Source: a virus
Strand: one strand, 5' to 3'
IMG/VR virus record: IMGVR_UViG_3300030382_000915
Location: 1 to 26,365 of that record
DNA length: 26,365 bases
Position 1 is the stretch's first letter. Each line of letters begins with the position of its first letter. Both the position numbers and the translations under genes were made by a program. Positions 1-6,176 of this stretch are shown piece after piece. A model generated the notes under the pieces. It was given only the letters and a program-made list of their open reading frames with translations, did no database searches and had not been told where the DNA came from.

Positions 1-32
1 CAGTTGTTGCATTTGTAGTCGTATCGTATCAT
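1..32 (-). CDS. Possible start of a small zinc-ribbon protein (cut by window edge)
   Basis: An ATG at 32 begins a frame that stays open to the left edge and reads MIRYDYKCNN. This resembles the opening of FmdB-type zinc ribbons, which often begin with a short hydrophobic/aromatic strand followed by a Cys pair. A GGAAAG purine stretch lies just upstream of the ATG. Only ten codons are visible, so the family assignment is a guess from the N-terminus. It would be the next gene downstream of the HTH gene at 122-451, on the same strand. The 90 nt between them contain a 17-codon frame (MVVYAADRK...) that I do not call as a gene. Confidence 0.3.
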   Translation of the reverse strand, partial: MIRYDYKCNN

Positions 33-121
33 CTTTCCGGAAAGAGTACGTTTGTTTTCCTGTCTGCCGCATATACTACCATCTGATTACCAGAAACACG
101 GGTAGGGCAACAAATACCCTT

Positions 122-451
122 CTATATATAAGGCGGAATTATGACTTTTTGCGTTACAGATTCTTCTAAAGCCTTGTCGCCCTTGAGTTTACAGCGATTC
201 CAAGCAGACCGAAGCGTAGATTCTTTTTTACTTAGTATTTGTGCAATTTCTGGAAACGTGTTTTTTCTTATTTGATAAAAAAAGTACACTTTTCTTTCTA
301 AGTCAGTAAATAAATAACTAAGTGTAAAGCCTAGATTTAAAAACTTTAAATTGTTTATAGCTTTATCTGCAAGTTCCTGTACATCTGTAATACGTTGTTC
401 TTGTTCAGAATGTCCGCACATTGGACAAGGTTCGTGGCTTGGTTCGTTCAT
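122..451 (-). CDS. Sigma-region-4-like helix-turn-helix protein with N-terminal Cys pair
   Basis: This 109-aa protein carries CPMCGH at residues 9-14, a possible zinc knuckle. Residues about 50-92 look like a sigma70 region 4 or phage terminase/antiterminator type HTH: LERKVYFFYQIRKN is followed by FPEIAQILSKKESTL and SAWNRCKLK, the usual 'does the next codon of the recognition helix vary' pattern. It probably binds DNA and may control phage transcription, possibly late expression, but no target can be read from the sequence. The ATG at 451 overlaps the stop of the upstream membrane peptide by 4 nt (ATGA), so translation is probably coupled. The gene ends in TAG at 122. An alternative role is a packaging or replication accessory HTH protein. 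Confidence 0.6.
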   Translation of the reverse strand: MNEPSHEPCPMCGHSEQEQRITDVQELADKAINNLKFLNLGFTLSYLFTDLERKVYFFYQIRKNTFPEIAQILSKKESTLRSAWNRCKLKGDKALEESVTQKVIIPPYI

Positions 452-576
452 TTAAAATATCTTTGGTATATTTCAACAACAAAAGAACATAAAACAACTA
501 AACCAAATACTAATAAGACTAAACCCACACCTAAACAAAATATTGATCCGGCTATTTTTACTATTATGTCAATCAA
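448..576 (-). CDS. Small membrane peptide with TTG start
   Basis: This 42-codon frame fills the gap between the SSB-like gene and the HTH gene. It starts at TTG 576, inside the TGA of the SSB-like gene (TTGA overlap), and ends with ATGA overlapping the HTH gene. Almost all of residues 4-36 are hydrophobic (for example SIFCLGVGLVLLVFGLVV), giving one long transmembrane helix, followed by a short polar tail EIYQRYFK. The frame has no ATG, so the TTG is inferred from the overlap pattern used throughout this genome. The function is unknown. It could be a holin-like or superinfection-related peptide, but nothing shows that directly. Confidence 0.5.
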   Translation of the reverse strand: MIDIIVKIAGSIFCLGVGLVLLVFGLVVLCSFVVEIYQRYFK

Positions 577-854
577 AACGGCAAATCGTCCGCTTCTTCA
601 GAACCATATCTTGATTCGTGTTGATCTGTTCCTTTAGGTTTATAAGTATCTTCGACAATATAGTGTGTAACACCTTTATCTGAAGGTTCTTTTCTTTCTT
701 GAATTACAATATTAGCTGATCCATTTTTTTCAATAGATTCTAACTGTTCAATAAACTCATCAACTTTTATCCATACTTTTAATACTGTTCCTCCATTATC
801 AAAAGAGTGTTCTTTTATTACTGCACCATTAAGATAGTTCTTTTTTTCTGGCAT
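573..854 (-). CDS. Short single-stranded DNA-binding-like protein with DDLPF tip
   Basis: This 93-aa protein ends in EEADDLPF, the acidic-Pro-Phe tip by which bacterial SSBs recruit replication and repair partners. The body has an alternating beta pattern (TVLKVWIKV, SANIVIQERK, THYIVEDTYKP) consistent with a small OB fold. It is shorter than the usual SSB (about 150 residues or more), with almost no linker. I start it at the ATG at 854, which follows a clear AGGGAGA Shine-Dalgarno. An in-frame start further upstream (893) would run through the overlapping basic gene and has no such site. Its likely role is to coat ssDNA during replication or recombination, alongside the annealing protein at 5323-5907 and the exonuclease at 1338-2273. 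The family call rests mainly on the tip and the context. Confidence 0.6.
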   Translation of the reverse strand: MPEKKNYLNGAVIKEHSFDNGGTVLKVWIKVDEFIEQLESIEKNGSANIVIQERKEPSDKGVTHYIVEDTYKPKGTDQHESRYGSEEADDLPF

Positions 855-951
855 CTTTTTTCTCCCTTCGTTTCTTTGCTTTGTATTCGGCAATAGCTTT
901 ACGCTTCTTAGCCTTTAATTGTTTTTTACGTTTTGCATTTTTATTTGGCAT
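829..951 (-). CDS. Very basic 40-aa protein
   Basis: An ATG at 951 opens a 40-codon frame with 20 Lys/Arg residues (MPNKNAKRKKQLKAKKRK..., then KKRREKKDARKKELS). Its 3' end overlaps the SSB-like gene by 26 nt, and its codons supply that gene's Shine-Dalgarno. The composition suggests nucleic-acid binding or charge neutralisation. I recognise no family. A single-helix, lysine-rich peptide of this kind is common in phage early regions. Confidence 0.55.
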   Translation of the reverse strand: MPNKNAKRKKQLKAKKRKAIAEYKAKKRREKKDARKKELS

Positions 952-956
952 AATTA

Positions 957-1163
957 TTATAAAGAATTAGCTTGTTTTATTTTATTTTTTACAAAATCAG
1001 AACTTTGACTTAATTTTGATAAAAGCTTTTTATCTTTTAAAGACTCCATTCTTTTCCAAGCACTTCCGCCTATTTTTATTGTTCCATCTTTTATCAGTCC
1101 TTCATAGAATTTTATTTTTGAACTTATAGATTTACAAGATAAAACTTGTTTCTTTTTAGTCAT
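957..1163 (-). CDS. Hypothetical basic protein, 68 aa
   Basis: This small, Lys/Ser-rich protein (MTKKKQVLSCKSISSKIKFYEGLI...) is predicted mostly helical, with no membrane segment and one Cys. The ATG at 1163 overlaps the upstream Cys-rich gene by 8 nt, typical of this operon. I do not recognise it. Its position among replication and DNA-processing genes suggests an early accessory role, but the sequence does not show one. Confidence 0.6.
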   Translation of the reverse strand: MTKKKQVLSCKSISSKIKFYEGLIKDGTIKIGGSAWKRMESLKDKKLLSKLSQSSDFVKNKIKQANSL

Positions 1164-1341
1164 TTTTATTTTCCTTATATATCTTTTTTAAAAGTTTATT
1201 AACACTATCAACGTGCTTATTACAAGAATAAGCCAACGTAATTGTCTCGCCATCTTTATAATCTGTAAACTCATACACACCCTTACTCAAACACGAGCCT
1301 TGTTTACATATATTTGGTAATACTTTATTAACTTGTATCAT
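1156..1341 (-). CDS. Small Cys-containing hypothetical protein, 61 aa
   Basis: This protein carries C12, C17, C40 and H43 (NICKQGSC ... SCNKH), a spacing that could bind one zinc ion as a minimal treble-clef or ribbon. The ATG at 1341 overlaps the stop of the exonuclease gene (ATGA), so it is probably translated by coupling. The many zinc-binding proteins in this part of the window (exonuclease, NinG-like, replication protein, HTH protein) make a zinc role plausible. No family is recognised. Confidence 0.6.
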   Translation of the reverse strand: MIQVNKVLPNICKQGSCLSKGVYEFTDYKDGETITLAYSCNKHVDSVNKLLKKIYKENKND

Positions 1342-2273
1342 TTTGGTACACTTCTCAAGTTAGTTTGCACATAATTAGAATTTTTCTTGTGTCTGATATA
1401 AGGTGTTTTGCAACCTTGACATCTATACACAGGGAACTTGTTAGCTGATGTAAAATAGCTTGTATCTGTTTCATCTAAAAACTCACAACCACAATTAGGA
1501 CAAACATCTTGATCCATTAATACACCCAGGTTCGGATGGTTCTTTATGTATGGTCTAAGCTTTAAGTAAACTTCTTCCAATCCCATTACATCGTGGCGAT
1601 TATATTCTTCCATTGTGTCCAATTGTTCTTGAACTCCGTGAATACAATCAACCCATAATTGAAACTCTGTTGATAGTTTTTGTTCTAACTTAAAGTGTTT
1701 TGTTAAGTAGTCTTGTTTATATGAAACAAAAGCAAATTCCCTACGTGCTACTTTAAGCGTATCTATGGTCCTAAATGGTGAAGGTGGTTTTATATCGTTA
1801 TCAATAAAACGTGCATTTAACTTTCTTAAATCAAACCTATCGCCATTATGTCCTATTACAATATCAGCTTCATCTAATAGCTTCCAGATTGATTGCAATA
1901 CACGCTTATCATTGCGTGTTTTTGTTTCTTCTGGTGTTACTATATCAGATACAACATTCTCATCATATAACCACTTTGCTGCCCACGATAATACATACCA
2001 CGATTTTTCTTCCCCTTTACTATCTTTAATAATATTAGTGTGTGGAATAAACTGCTTATATAATCCCCAAACATATACTTCCATTGGTGCAGTCTCTATA
2101 TCAAATAATAAAATTTTAGGTAAATCAACCTTTGGCGAATCTCTAGGCACTTGAAATTGTTTATTACAAGTAACGCATTTATATCTTTGTACATTACATT
2201 CATAACCTTTTGAATAGACTACTCCCTTTTTACTTACGTGCGATGAATTACATTTTGGACATATTGCTCTCAT
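1338..2273 (-). CDS. DEDDy 3'-5' exonuclease flanked by two zinc ribbons
   Basis: This 311-aa protein has three parts. Residues 5-36 form a zinc ribbon (CPKC ... CVTC), like the N-terminal ribbons of some transposases. Residues about 52-240 are an RNase H-fold exonuclease with the three DEDDy motifs: FDIETAP (D58, E60), GHNGDRFD (D148) and YNRHD (Y224, D228). Residues 258-288 form a second zinc ribbon (CPNCGC ... CQGC). All four acidic metal ligands and the tyrosine are present, so it should be active as a 3'-5' exonuclease on DNA or RNA. Relatives include the proofreading domain of B-family polymerases and the YprB-like ribonuclease H family, but no polymerase domain is attached. An AAGGA Shine-Dalgarno precedes ATG 2273. 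It may recess ends for the annealing protein or degrade host DNA. Confidence 0.8.
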   Translation of the reverse strand: MRAICPKCNSSHVSKKGVVYSKGYECNVQRYKCVTCNKQFQVPRDSPKVDLPKILLFDIETAPMEVYVWGLYKQFIPHTNIIKDSKGEEKSWYVLSWAAKWLYDENVVSDIVTPEETKTRNDKRVLQSIWKLLDEADIVIGHNGDRFDLRKLNARFIDNDIKPPSPFRTIDTLKVARREFAFVSYKQDYLTKHFKLEQKLSTEFQLWVDCIHGVQEQLDTMEEYNRHDVMGLEEVYLKLRPYIKNHPNLGVLMDQDVCPNCGCEFLDETDTSYFTSANKFPVYRCQGCKTPYIRHKKNSNYVQTNLRSVPK

Positions 2274-2294
2274 TGTTTTTCCTTCGGTATGTGG

Positions 2295-2708
2295 TTACCA
2301 TAAACTTGAATTGCTTATTTTTTTTACACTATCTTTTAAACTTATATAACCTACAAATTTTGGAATTTTATCTTTATTTTCAAAATCTGTTGTGCTTGGT
2401 TGTTCTCTCCATTCCCATTTAAAATTATAATTATTTTTTTCAAGATCAGAAATATTGAATATGTATATATCGCCATTTATATAAACTGCATAAATAAATT
2501 TTTTAGCATTTAATTTTGCATAATAAGAATTAAAAGAAAATTTACTAAATTCGATAATTTGTTTTTCGTAAAATGTTTTTCTGGCTTTTATTTCAATTAT
2601 ATAATTCTCATCATAAGCATCAAACTGTAAATATTTTACTGAAGGCTTTTTTAAACTTAAAGAAAAATCTTTATTTATAGCTTCTCGTATTAAGTTTTCT
2701 TTATTCAT
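2295..2708 (-). CDS. Putative PD-(D/E)XK-type nuclease, 137 aa
   Basis: Residues about 24-57 read YLQFDAYDENYIIEIKAR followed by a helix with IIEFSKF. This matches the PD-(D/E)XK core pattern: an acidic residue (D30 or D33), then a strand with E-x-K (E39, K41), then a helix with a basic residue. A hydrophobic beta hairpin (KFIYAVYINGDIYIFNI) follows. The length suits a minimal nuclease domain. It lies directly downstream of the Mom-like modification gene and upstream of the exonuclease. Known phage roles for this fold include host-DNA degradation, recombination and restriction; which applies here is not shown. The family call comes from motif spacing and is moderately secure. Confidence 0.55.
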   Translation of the reverse strand: MNKENLIREAINKDFSLSLKKPSVKYLQFDAYDENYIIEIKARKTFYEKQIIEFSKFSFNSYYAKLNAKKFIYAVYINGDIYIFNISDLEKNNYNFKWEWREQPSTTDFENKDKIPKFVGYISLKDSVKKISNSSLW

Positions 2709-2733
2709 TTATTTGTATTATAATAAGACATAA

Positions 2734-3447
2734 TTATTGAGCGGTGTCAAGGAACTGCCCCTTGCCCTCACCAATGGTATTAGTGTGTATCTCTCTTGAT
2801 ACTTCCACCGCATAAAAGTCTTTTTTGTATTTATTATTTAAAATATATAAAAATCTTCTTTGTTTAAAATTTCCTTTTATATGTTTTATTCCGGGATAAA
2901 TTTTCGAAACTACGGACCATTTTCTAGTTTTATGTCTGTGCCACATTGATACAGGGTGAATCCTCTCGCCGTTTTTTAACAAATAAAAATCAACAGGAAC
3001 ACTTGGAATTTCAATTGCGTTAGTTGCTTTATAAATAATACCTTTATTACCAACTGATTCATCTGCATAAGTAATAATAAATTTTATCCTAGAATGTGCT
3101 TGTTTTATAAAACTAATTAACAAAGAGATCACTTGGCTTTCGCTATTTTTAGGTAGATCATCACTTAGCCACATCCTGTCAAATTCACAATAATTGTCTT
3201 TTGTAATTAACTTACTTATTGTGTGTTTCATTCTAGGTCTTATTCCATAACCTAGTTGCAAAAAACCTTTGTTTTTATTTACAAAAAAACTCAAAAATCT
3301 ATTTTTTGTATTTTTTTTACTGTAATGATATTTTTTTACCCATTCATCAACTTCTTTATTTGGTGCAACTTTTAAACAAAAACTATTGCTTTTAATACCA
3401 ACTATTTCTTTATCAAATAAATTTTTATTATAAATTAACTTTTTCAT
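2734..3447 (-). CDS. Mom-like DNA modification protein (GNAT-fold adenine modifier)
   Basis: This 237-aa protein carries the signature blocks of the phage Mu Mom-like family. They are an early HYSKK block (41-45), FDRMWLSDDLPKNSES (89-104) and ITYADESVGNKGIIYKATN (126-143), then a C-terminal block containing KNGERIHP and a basic KQRRFLYIL segment (195-203). Mu Mom converts DNA adenines to a methylcarbamoyl form and so protects the genome from many restriction enzymes. By family, this protein should modify phage DNA in the cytoplasm. The ATG at 3447 overlaps the NinG-like gene by 20 nt. I see no com-like regulator next to it, unlike in Mu. The presence of nucleases on both sides is discussed as a finding. 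The modification chemistry is inferred from the family, not visible in the sequence. Confidence 0.75.
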   Translation of the reverse strand: MKKLIYNKNLFDKEIVGIKSNSFCLKVAPNKEVDEWVKKYHYSKKNTKNRFLSFFVNKNKGFLQLGYGIRPRMKHTISKLITKDNYCEFDRMWLSDDLPKNSESQVISLLISFIKQAHSRIKFIITYADESVGNKGIIYKATNAIEIPSVPVDFYLLKNGERIHPVSMWHRHKTRKWSVVSKIYPGIKHIKGNFKQRRFLYILNNKYKKDFYAVEVSREIHTNTIGEGKGQFLDTAQ

Positions 3448-3802
3448 TTTTAATTTTATTTAATAATTCTTCCAGATCATAGTCTTTGTATTTTTGCACA
3501 GTCTTATGCCGCCTTCGTAATTCGTCAAACTTCTCTTGTCCAAACTTGTCGATATACCATTTGAAGTAATCCCATTGGTCGTAGCCGTGCTTAAAGTTGC
3601 AAGACCAACATTGGCAATGACAATTACCATCATTCGATATGTCAAACCGGGTTGAATAGTTTTTTCGTGTGAAGATATGACCATTCGTGAGATTTTCAGA
3701 AGTTCCGCATTGTACACAGAACTTGTCTCGTTGTCTAATGTATAATGAAACGGCTTTGTCAAGGTTCTTTACGAGGGTTTTTCGGCTTGGTTTTCTTGGC
3801 AT
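3428..3802 (-). CDS. NinG/Rap-like recombination nuclease
   Basis: This 124-aa protein has a basic N-terminus (MPRKPSRKTLVKNLD), then RDKFCVQCG (C29, C32), NGHIFTRK (H42), a conserved Arg (R52) and HCQCWSCN (C63, C65, C68). It ends with the helix YIDKFGQEKFDEL. This order (Cys pair, GH, Arg, Cys cluster with N, then Y...G.E....L) is that of lambda NinG/Rap, which cleaves recombination junctions, and of related treble-clef HNH-type nucleases. It probably resolves branched DNA made during annealing-based recombination, working with the protein at 5323-5907. It starts inside the end of the upstream 53-aa gene (44-nt overlap). A plain HNH endonuclease is the main alternative. Confidence 0.7.
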   Translation of the reverse strand: MPRKPSRKTLVKNLDKAVSLYIRQRDKFCVQCGTSENLTNGHIFTRKNYSTRFDISNDGNCHCQCWSCNFKHGYDQWDYFKWYIDKFGQEKFDELRRRHKTVQKYKDYDLEELLNKIKNEKVNL

Positions 3803-3920
3803 ATTCTTCCATTGCTTTAATATATTTTATTTTGTTTATTCTTATTTCTGACTCTGGTCGTTTATCAATTATTGAATTAATCCACTTCATATCTAATTCA
3901 TTTAATGTTTGCTTATCCAT
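3759..3920 (-). CDS. Small charged hypothetical protein, 53 aa
   Basis: An ATG at 3920 overlaps the stop of the replication gene (TAATG). The product is helical and charged (MDKQTLNELDMKWINSIID..., ending KKTKPKNPRKEP), with no cysteines or membrane segment. Its last 44 nt overlap the NinG-like gene in another frame. Its place between a replication initiator and a recombination nuclease suggests a small replication accessory protein, but I do not recognise a family. Confidence 0.5.
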   Translation of the reverse strand: MDKQTLNELDMKWINSIIDKRPESEIRINKIKYIKAMEEYAKKTKPKNPRKEP

Positions 3921-4717
3921 TATGCAATTGCCCTGTTAATCTGTATTTCTTCTAGTGGCTTTAAATGTTCGTGACATTCTGGACATACCGCACTTACACC
4001 TTTACTTACTTCCCTTTGTCCGTGACCAGAAGGACAAGCAATAATAATTGTACTTGATTTAGATTTACCGGCTTTAGTTGAGTTTGGTCGGTCTTTATAC
4101 CATTCTTGTCTGCAACAGTTTTTAAATGCTGAAGCATAATTTGAATATCTTTTATCTTTAGAATCTAAATAATCAACAAACGAATCATAATACCATTTAA
4201 TATTTAAGTGTGGATATTCTTTTGAATAATTAGGCAAGTTTGCCTTGATTTCTTCTAATTGCTCTTTTTTGCCTTTTTTCTTATTGTCTTTATCCTTATC
4301 CTTATCCATATCCATATCCATATCCAGAACAGTTAAATGAGTTGATTTAACAGTTGGGCAACTGTTGGGCAACTGTTGGTTTTCCACATTTAATCCATAC
4401 TTTGTTAATAACTTTATTACAGATTTGTGTGCATTTACTTTTTCATTTAGTTCGCCATACTGATATTCAATGAATTTAGGTAAGAACCACTTACCATCTT
4501 TAAATGGCACAATCTTACGATTAAAGGTTTTTAATATAGTTTGTTCATCAAGCTTTACACCAAGCTGAAATGCTGCACGTTCAATATCTACTTCCCATAT
4601 TCCGGCGTGGTCACAATCTGTTAATAAATATACCCAAAACAACTTCATATTTGGACTAAGTTGTCTAATCCAACGCTTCCGAAAAAGTCCTGTATCGATG
4701 AAACGTTTAGCCACCAA
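3920..4717 (-). CDS. Phage replication protein with winged-helix N-terminus and C-terminal zinc ribbon
   Basis: This 265-aa protein opens with the pattern typical of phage replisome-organiser proteins. KRWIRQLSPNMKLFWVYLL (14-32), DHAGIWEVD (36-44) and FLPKFIEYQYGEL (78-90) together indicate a winged-helix DNA-binding domain. A low-complexity acidic/basic linker (131-151) follows, made of DM and DK dipeptides encoded by a hexanucleotide repeat. Next is a DnaD-like helical part with KWYYDSFVDYLDSKDKRYSNYASAF (174-198), and finally a Cys/His cluster (C228, H232, C245, C248) that should bind zinc. It probably binds the origin and recruits a host or phage helicase. The start is TTG 4717 or GTG 4714; the latter gives MAKRF and is equally likely. 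No helicase gene is visible in the window. Confidence 0.7.
   Translation of the reverse strand: MVAKRFIDTGLFRKRWIRQLSPNMKLFWVYLLTDCDHAGIWEVDIERAAFQLGVKLDEQTILKTFNRKIVPFKDGKWFLPKFIEYQYGELNEKVNAHKSVIKLLTKYGLNVENQQLPNSCPTVKSTHLTVLDMDMDMDKDKDKDNKKKGKKEQLEEIKANLPNYSKEYPHLNIKWYYDSFVDYLDSKDKRYSNYASAFKNCCRQEWYKDRPNSTKAGKSKSSTIIIACPSGHGQREVSKGVSAVCPECHEHLKPLEEIQINRAIA
4288..4326 (-). repeat. Hexanucleotide tandem repeat in the replication gene linker
   Basis: On the plus strand, TTATCC units turn into CATATC units, about six hexamers in a row. On the coding strand this is GATATG/GATAAG, translated as alternating Asp-Met and Asp-Lys. Hexamer slippage keeps the frame, so linker length can vary between genomes without breaking the gene. 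Confidence 0.85.
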
Positions 4718-4775
4718 CTGATCCGTGCTGTATAACGGCTCTTACAAACTGAAAAAGCATATACCAACCAAACAC
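4707..4775 (-). CDS. Possible 22-aa membrane peptide
   Basis: A GTG at 4775, directly after the TAA of the 88-aa gene (TAAAGTG), opens 22 codons (MFGWYMLFQFVRAVIQHGSVGG). Its TAA at 4707 overlaps the start of the replication gene. The peptide is hydrophobic with one Arg. Its main effect may be translational coupling between its neighbours. A longer in-frame version exists upstream but would lie wholly over the 88-aa gene, so I do not use it. Confidence 0.25.
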   Translation of the reverse strand: MFGWYMLFQFVRAVIQHGSVGG

Positions 4776-4776
4776 T

Positions 4777-5043
4777 TTACATACTGTCAATATTATCTTG
4801 TCCAATTGGCTGTCCTGTTTGTGGGTGTATTTGCGGTAATTCATCCTTAACCTCCTCTTTCTTATGTTCGTTAATGGTCCAATTTCTGGCTTCATAGTGT
4901 CTATAAGTTTTTTGGAACTCGCCCTCTGGATCACGTGCTTGTAATTGAGATATAATAAGAACCATTGGTTCTTGTTTGTCTGGTGGGTAAAAATAAAATG
5001 TTCTGTAAGTCGTTGGCTTGGTTTCTTGACTTGTGGAATCCAT
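4777..5043 (-). CDS. Hypothetical protein, 88 aa
   Basis: This polar protein (MDSTSQETKPTTYRTFYFYPP...) has a central beta-like strand (EPMVLIISQLQARDPEGEF), and its C-terminal third is rich in Gln, Pro and acidic residues and probably disordered. It has no cysteines and no membrane segment. The ATG at 5043 directly follows the TAA of the upstream gene, with an AGAGG ribosome-binding site inside that gene's end. Its position between an annealing protein and a replication initiator suggests a DNA-metabolism accessory. No family is recognised. Confidence 0.6.
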   Translation of the reverse strand: MDSTSQETKPTTYRTFYFYPPDKQEPMVLIISQLQARDPEGEFQKTYRHYEARNWTINEHKKEEVKDELPQIHPQTGQPIGQDNIDSM

Positions 5044-5319
5044 TTATAAACCTCTTAGTTTCTCTATTTCATTATTTAAGGCTTTTCTATTATACTCCAT
5101 TTTAGATAAAGTATGAAGTATTTTTTCTGAATTAGCTTTTATTTCTTTTGACTGTCGTTCCATTCTTTTCGCAAGGCAAACAATAGTCGGTTCAGTTGTT
5201 GAACCGATAAATGATTCAGCTTCGGTGTATCCCCGAAAAGATTCCACTTCACTTTTAAGGTTTTTTTCCATCCCATCAACCTCTGTGCCTTTGCTACTTG
5301 TTTTATTAGGACGTACCAT
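5044..5319 (-). CDS. Hypothetical coiled-coil protein, 91 aa
   Basis: The N-terminal half is polar with two Gly/Ser-rich stretches. Residues about 50-88 form a strongly helical, heptad-like segment (LAKRMERQSKEIKANSEKIL and MEYNRKALNNEIEKLRGL), which suggests a coiled coil. It starts at ATG 5319, preceded by a GGAG site in the end of the annealing-protein gene. It could be a partner or loader for that recombinase. I recognise no family. Confidence 0.6.
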   Translation of the reverse strand: MVRPNKTSSKGTEVDGMEKNLKSEVESFRGYTEAESFIGSTTEPTIVCLAKRMERQSKEIKANSEKILHTLSKMEYNRKALNNEIEKLRGL

Positions 5320-5322
5320 TTA

Positions 5323-5907
5323 TCACTTCTCCAATCCATCGTAATCATTTATTATTTTTTCAAAACGCTCAATTGCTTTTTCACCATCTTTAAACGAATG
5401 CAATCCTTTTGATCTTATCCAAACTTCAAACTTTTCTAAAGTTTCGCCTTCAATAGCTTCGTGTTCGCTTAACTTTATTATTGTTTCAGCTTGTTCTTTT
5501 GTCATTGGATTAAACTTTTGTTGGTGTATAGCATTTTCAACTTCATTAGCAGAAGCATATTCGTTACCTCCACCAAATCCCGCAGCACTCAAGGCACGTC
5601 CAATTGCTGACGTTTCACAATTTTCAAGTGCGGAAGTTTTATTTATTTGACTTGAATCTTCTTTTTCGTAAGCGTGACCGGTATATGTTGAAATAGTCGT
5701 ATAAGCTTCTAATGTGTCTAAAGAAGCGTGTTTATTTTTGTATGTGGTTATTGTTAATGTTGCCTTCATAATTACAACTTCATTTTCCCAACTAATTAAT
5801 TCAGTTGTTAATGAATACGTTTTATCTTGTTTTTGCATAAAATCGCTTAAAAGATTTATTCTTTCAGCAACTGTGTAATATTCTTTATTATGTATTTTTA
5901 CAGGCAT
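5323..5907 (-). CDS. ERF-like single-strand annealing protein
   Basis: This 194-aa protein has the core of phage single-strand annealing proteins of the ERF/Rad52-like superfamily. It has a beta-rich front (YTVAERINLLSDFM, VVIMKATLTITT) followed by the signature TSALENCETSAIGRALSAAG (about 100-119) and GGGNEYASANEVENAI. The C-terminal 60 residues form a charged helical tail. By family it coats ssDNA and anneals complementary strands, supporting recombination-dependent replication or repair. GGGAG precedes ATG 5907. The window also carries a 3'-5' exonuclease, an SSB-like protein with an interaction tip, and a NinG-like nuclease, which together make a plausible recombination set. The exact subfamily is uncertain. 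Confidence 0.7.
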   Translation of the reverse strand: MPVKIHNKEYYTVAERINLLSDFMQKQDKTYSLTTELISWENEVVIMKATLTITTYKNKHASLDTLEAYTTISTYTGHAYEKEDSSQINKTSALENCETSAIGRALSAAGFGGGNEYASANEVENAIHQQKFNPMTKEQAETIIKLSEHEAIEGETLEKFEVWIRSKGLHSFKDGEKAIERFEKIINDYDGLEK

Positions 5908-6176
5908 TTTTTTTGCTCCCTAGTTAATCTAATCAAATCAACGCTAGATTGTATAATGTCTGTTATACTATCTACTGATTTGTATTTGTATTGTTTTTTT
6001 CTTTTGTTAAATCTCATTGGTAAGTGGCATCTATGAGCGTAATTCAGAACCCAACTGTCGCCACTTTTTACAATCTTATCTATTAGTTCATCAATAGTAT
6101 TAGTTACGATTGAACGACCTTTATTACCTCTAGGTGTACCACATTCAATCATTGCTCTGTATTCAATACCCTTCAT
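5898..6176 (-). CDS. Hypothetical protein, 92 aa
   Basis: Residues 1-30 read MKGIEYRAMIECGTPRGNKG followed by RSIVTNTIDE. The middle contains SWVLNYAHRCHLPMRFN and a run of basic residues (NKRKKQYKYK), and the end is helical. Cys and His residues are present but in no clear zinc pattern. The ATG at 6176 overlaps the stop of the upstream 42-aa gene (TAATG), and its 3' end overlaps the annealing-protein gene by 10 nt. The basic patch suggests nucleic-acid contact. No family is recognised. Confidence 0.6.
   Translation of the reverse strand: MKGIEYRAMIECGTPRGNKGRSIVTNTIDELIDKIVKSGDSWVLNYAHRCHLPMRFNKRKKQYKYKSVDSITDIIQSSVDLIRLTREQKKCL

Noticed and set aside
3460-3762. 100-codon frame overlapping the NinG-like gene
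   Set aside because: It is the alternative frame of a gene with clear Cys/His motifs, and its own protein shows no family signal.
4288-4326. CRISPR-like or iteron repeat array
   Set aside because: Units are only six bases without spacers and fall inside a coding region in frame. Origin iterons are possible but not supported by any other feature.
4707-4934. 75-codon open frame overlapping the 88-aa gene
   Set aside because: Most of it lies inside the 88-aa gene in another frame. Only its last 22 codons are outside that gene, and I keep just those at low confidence.
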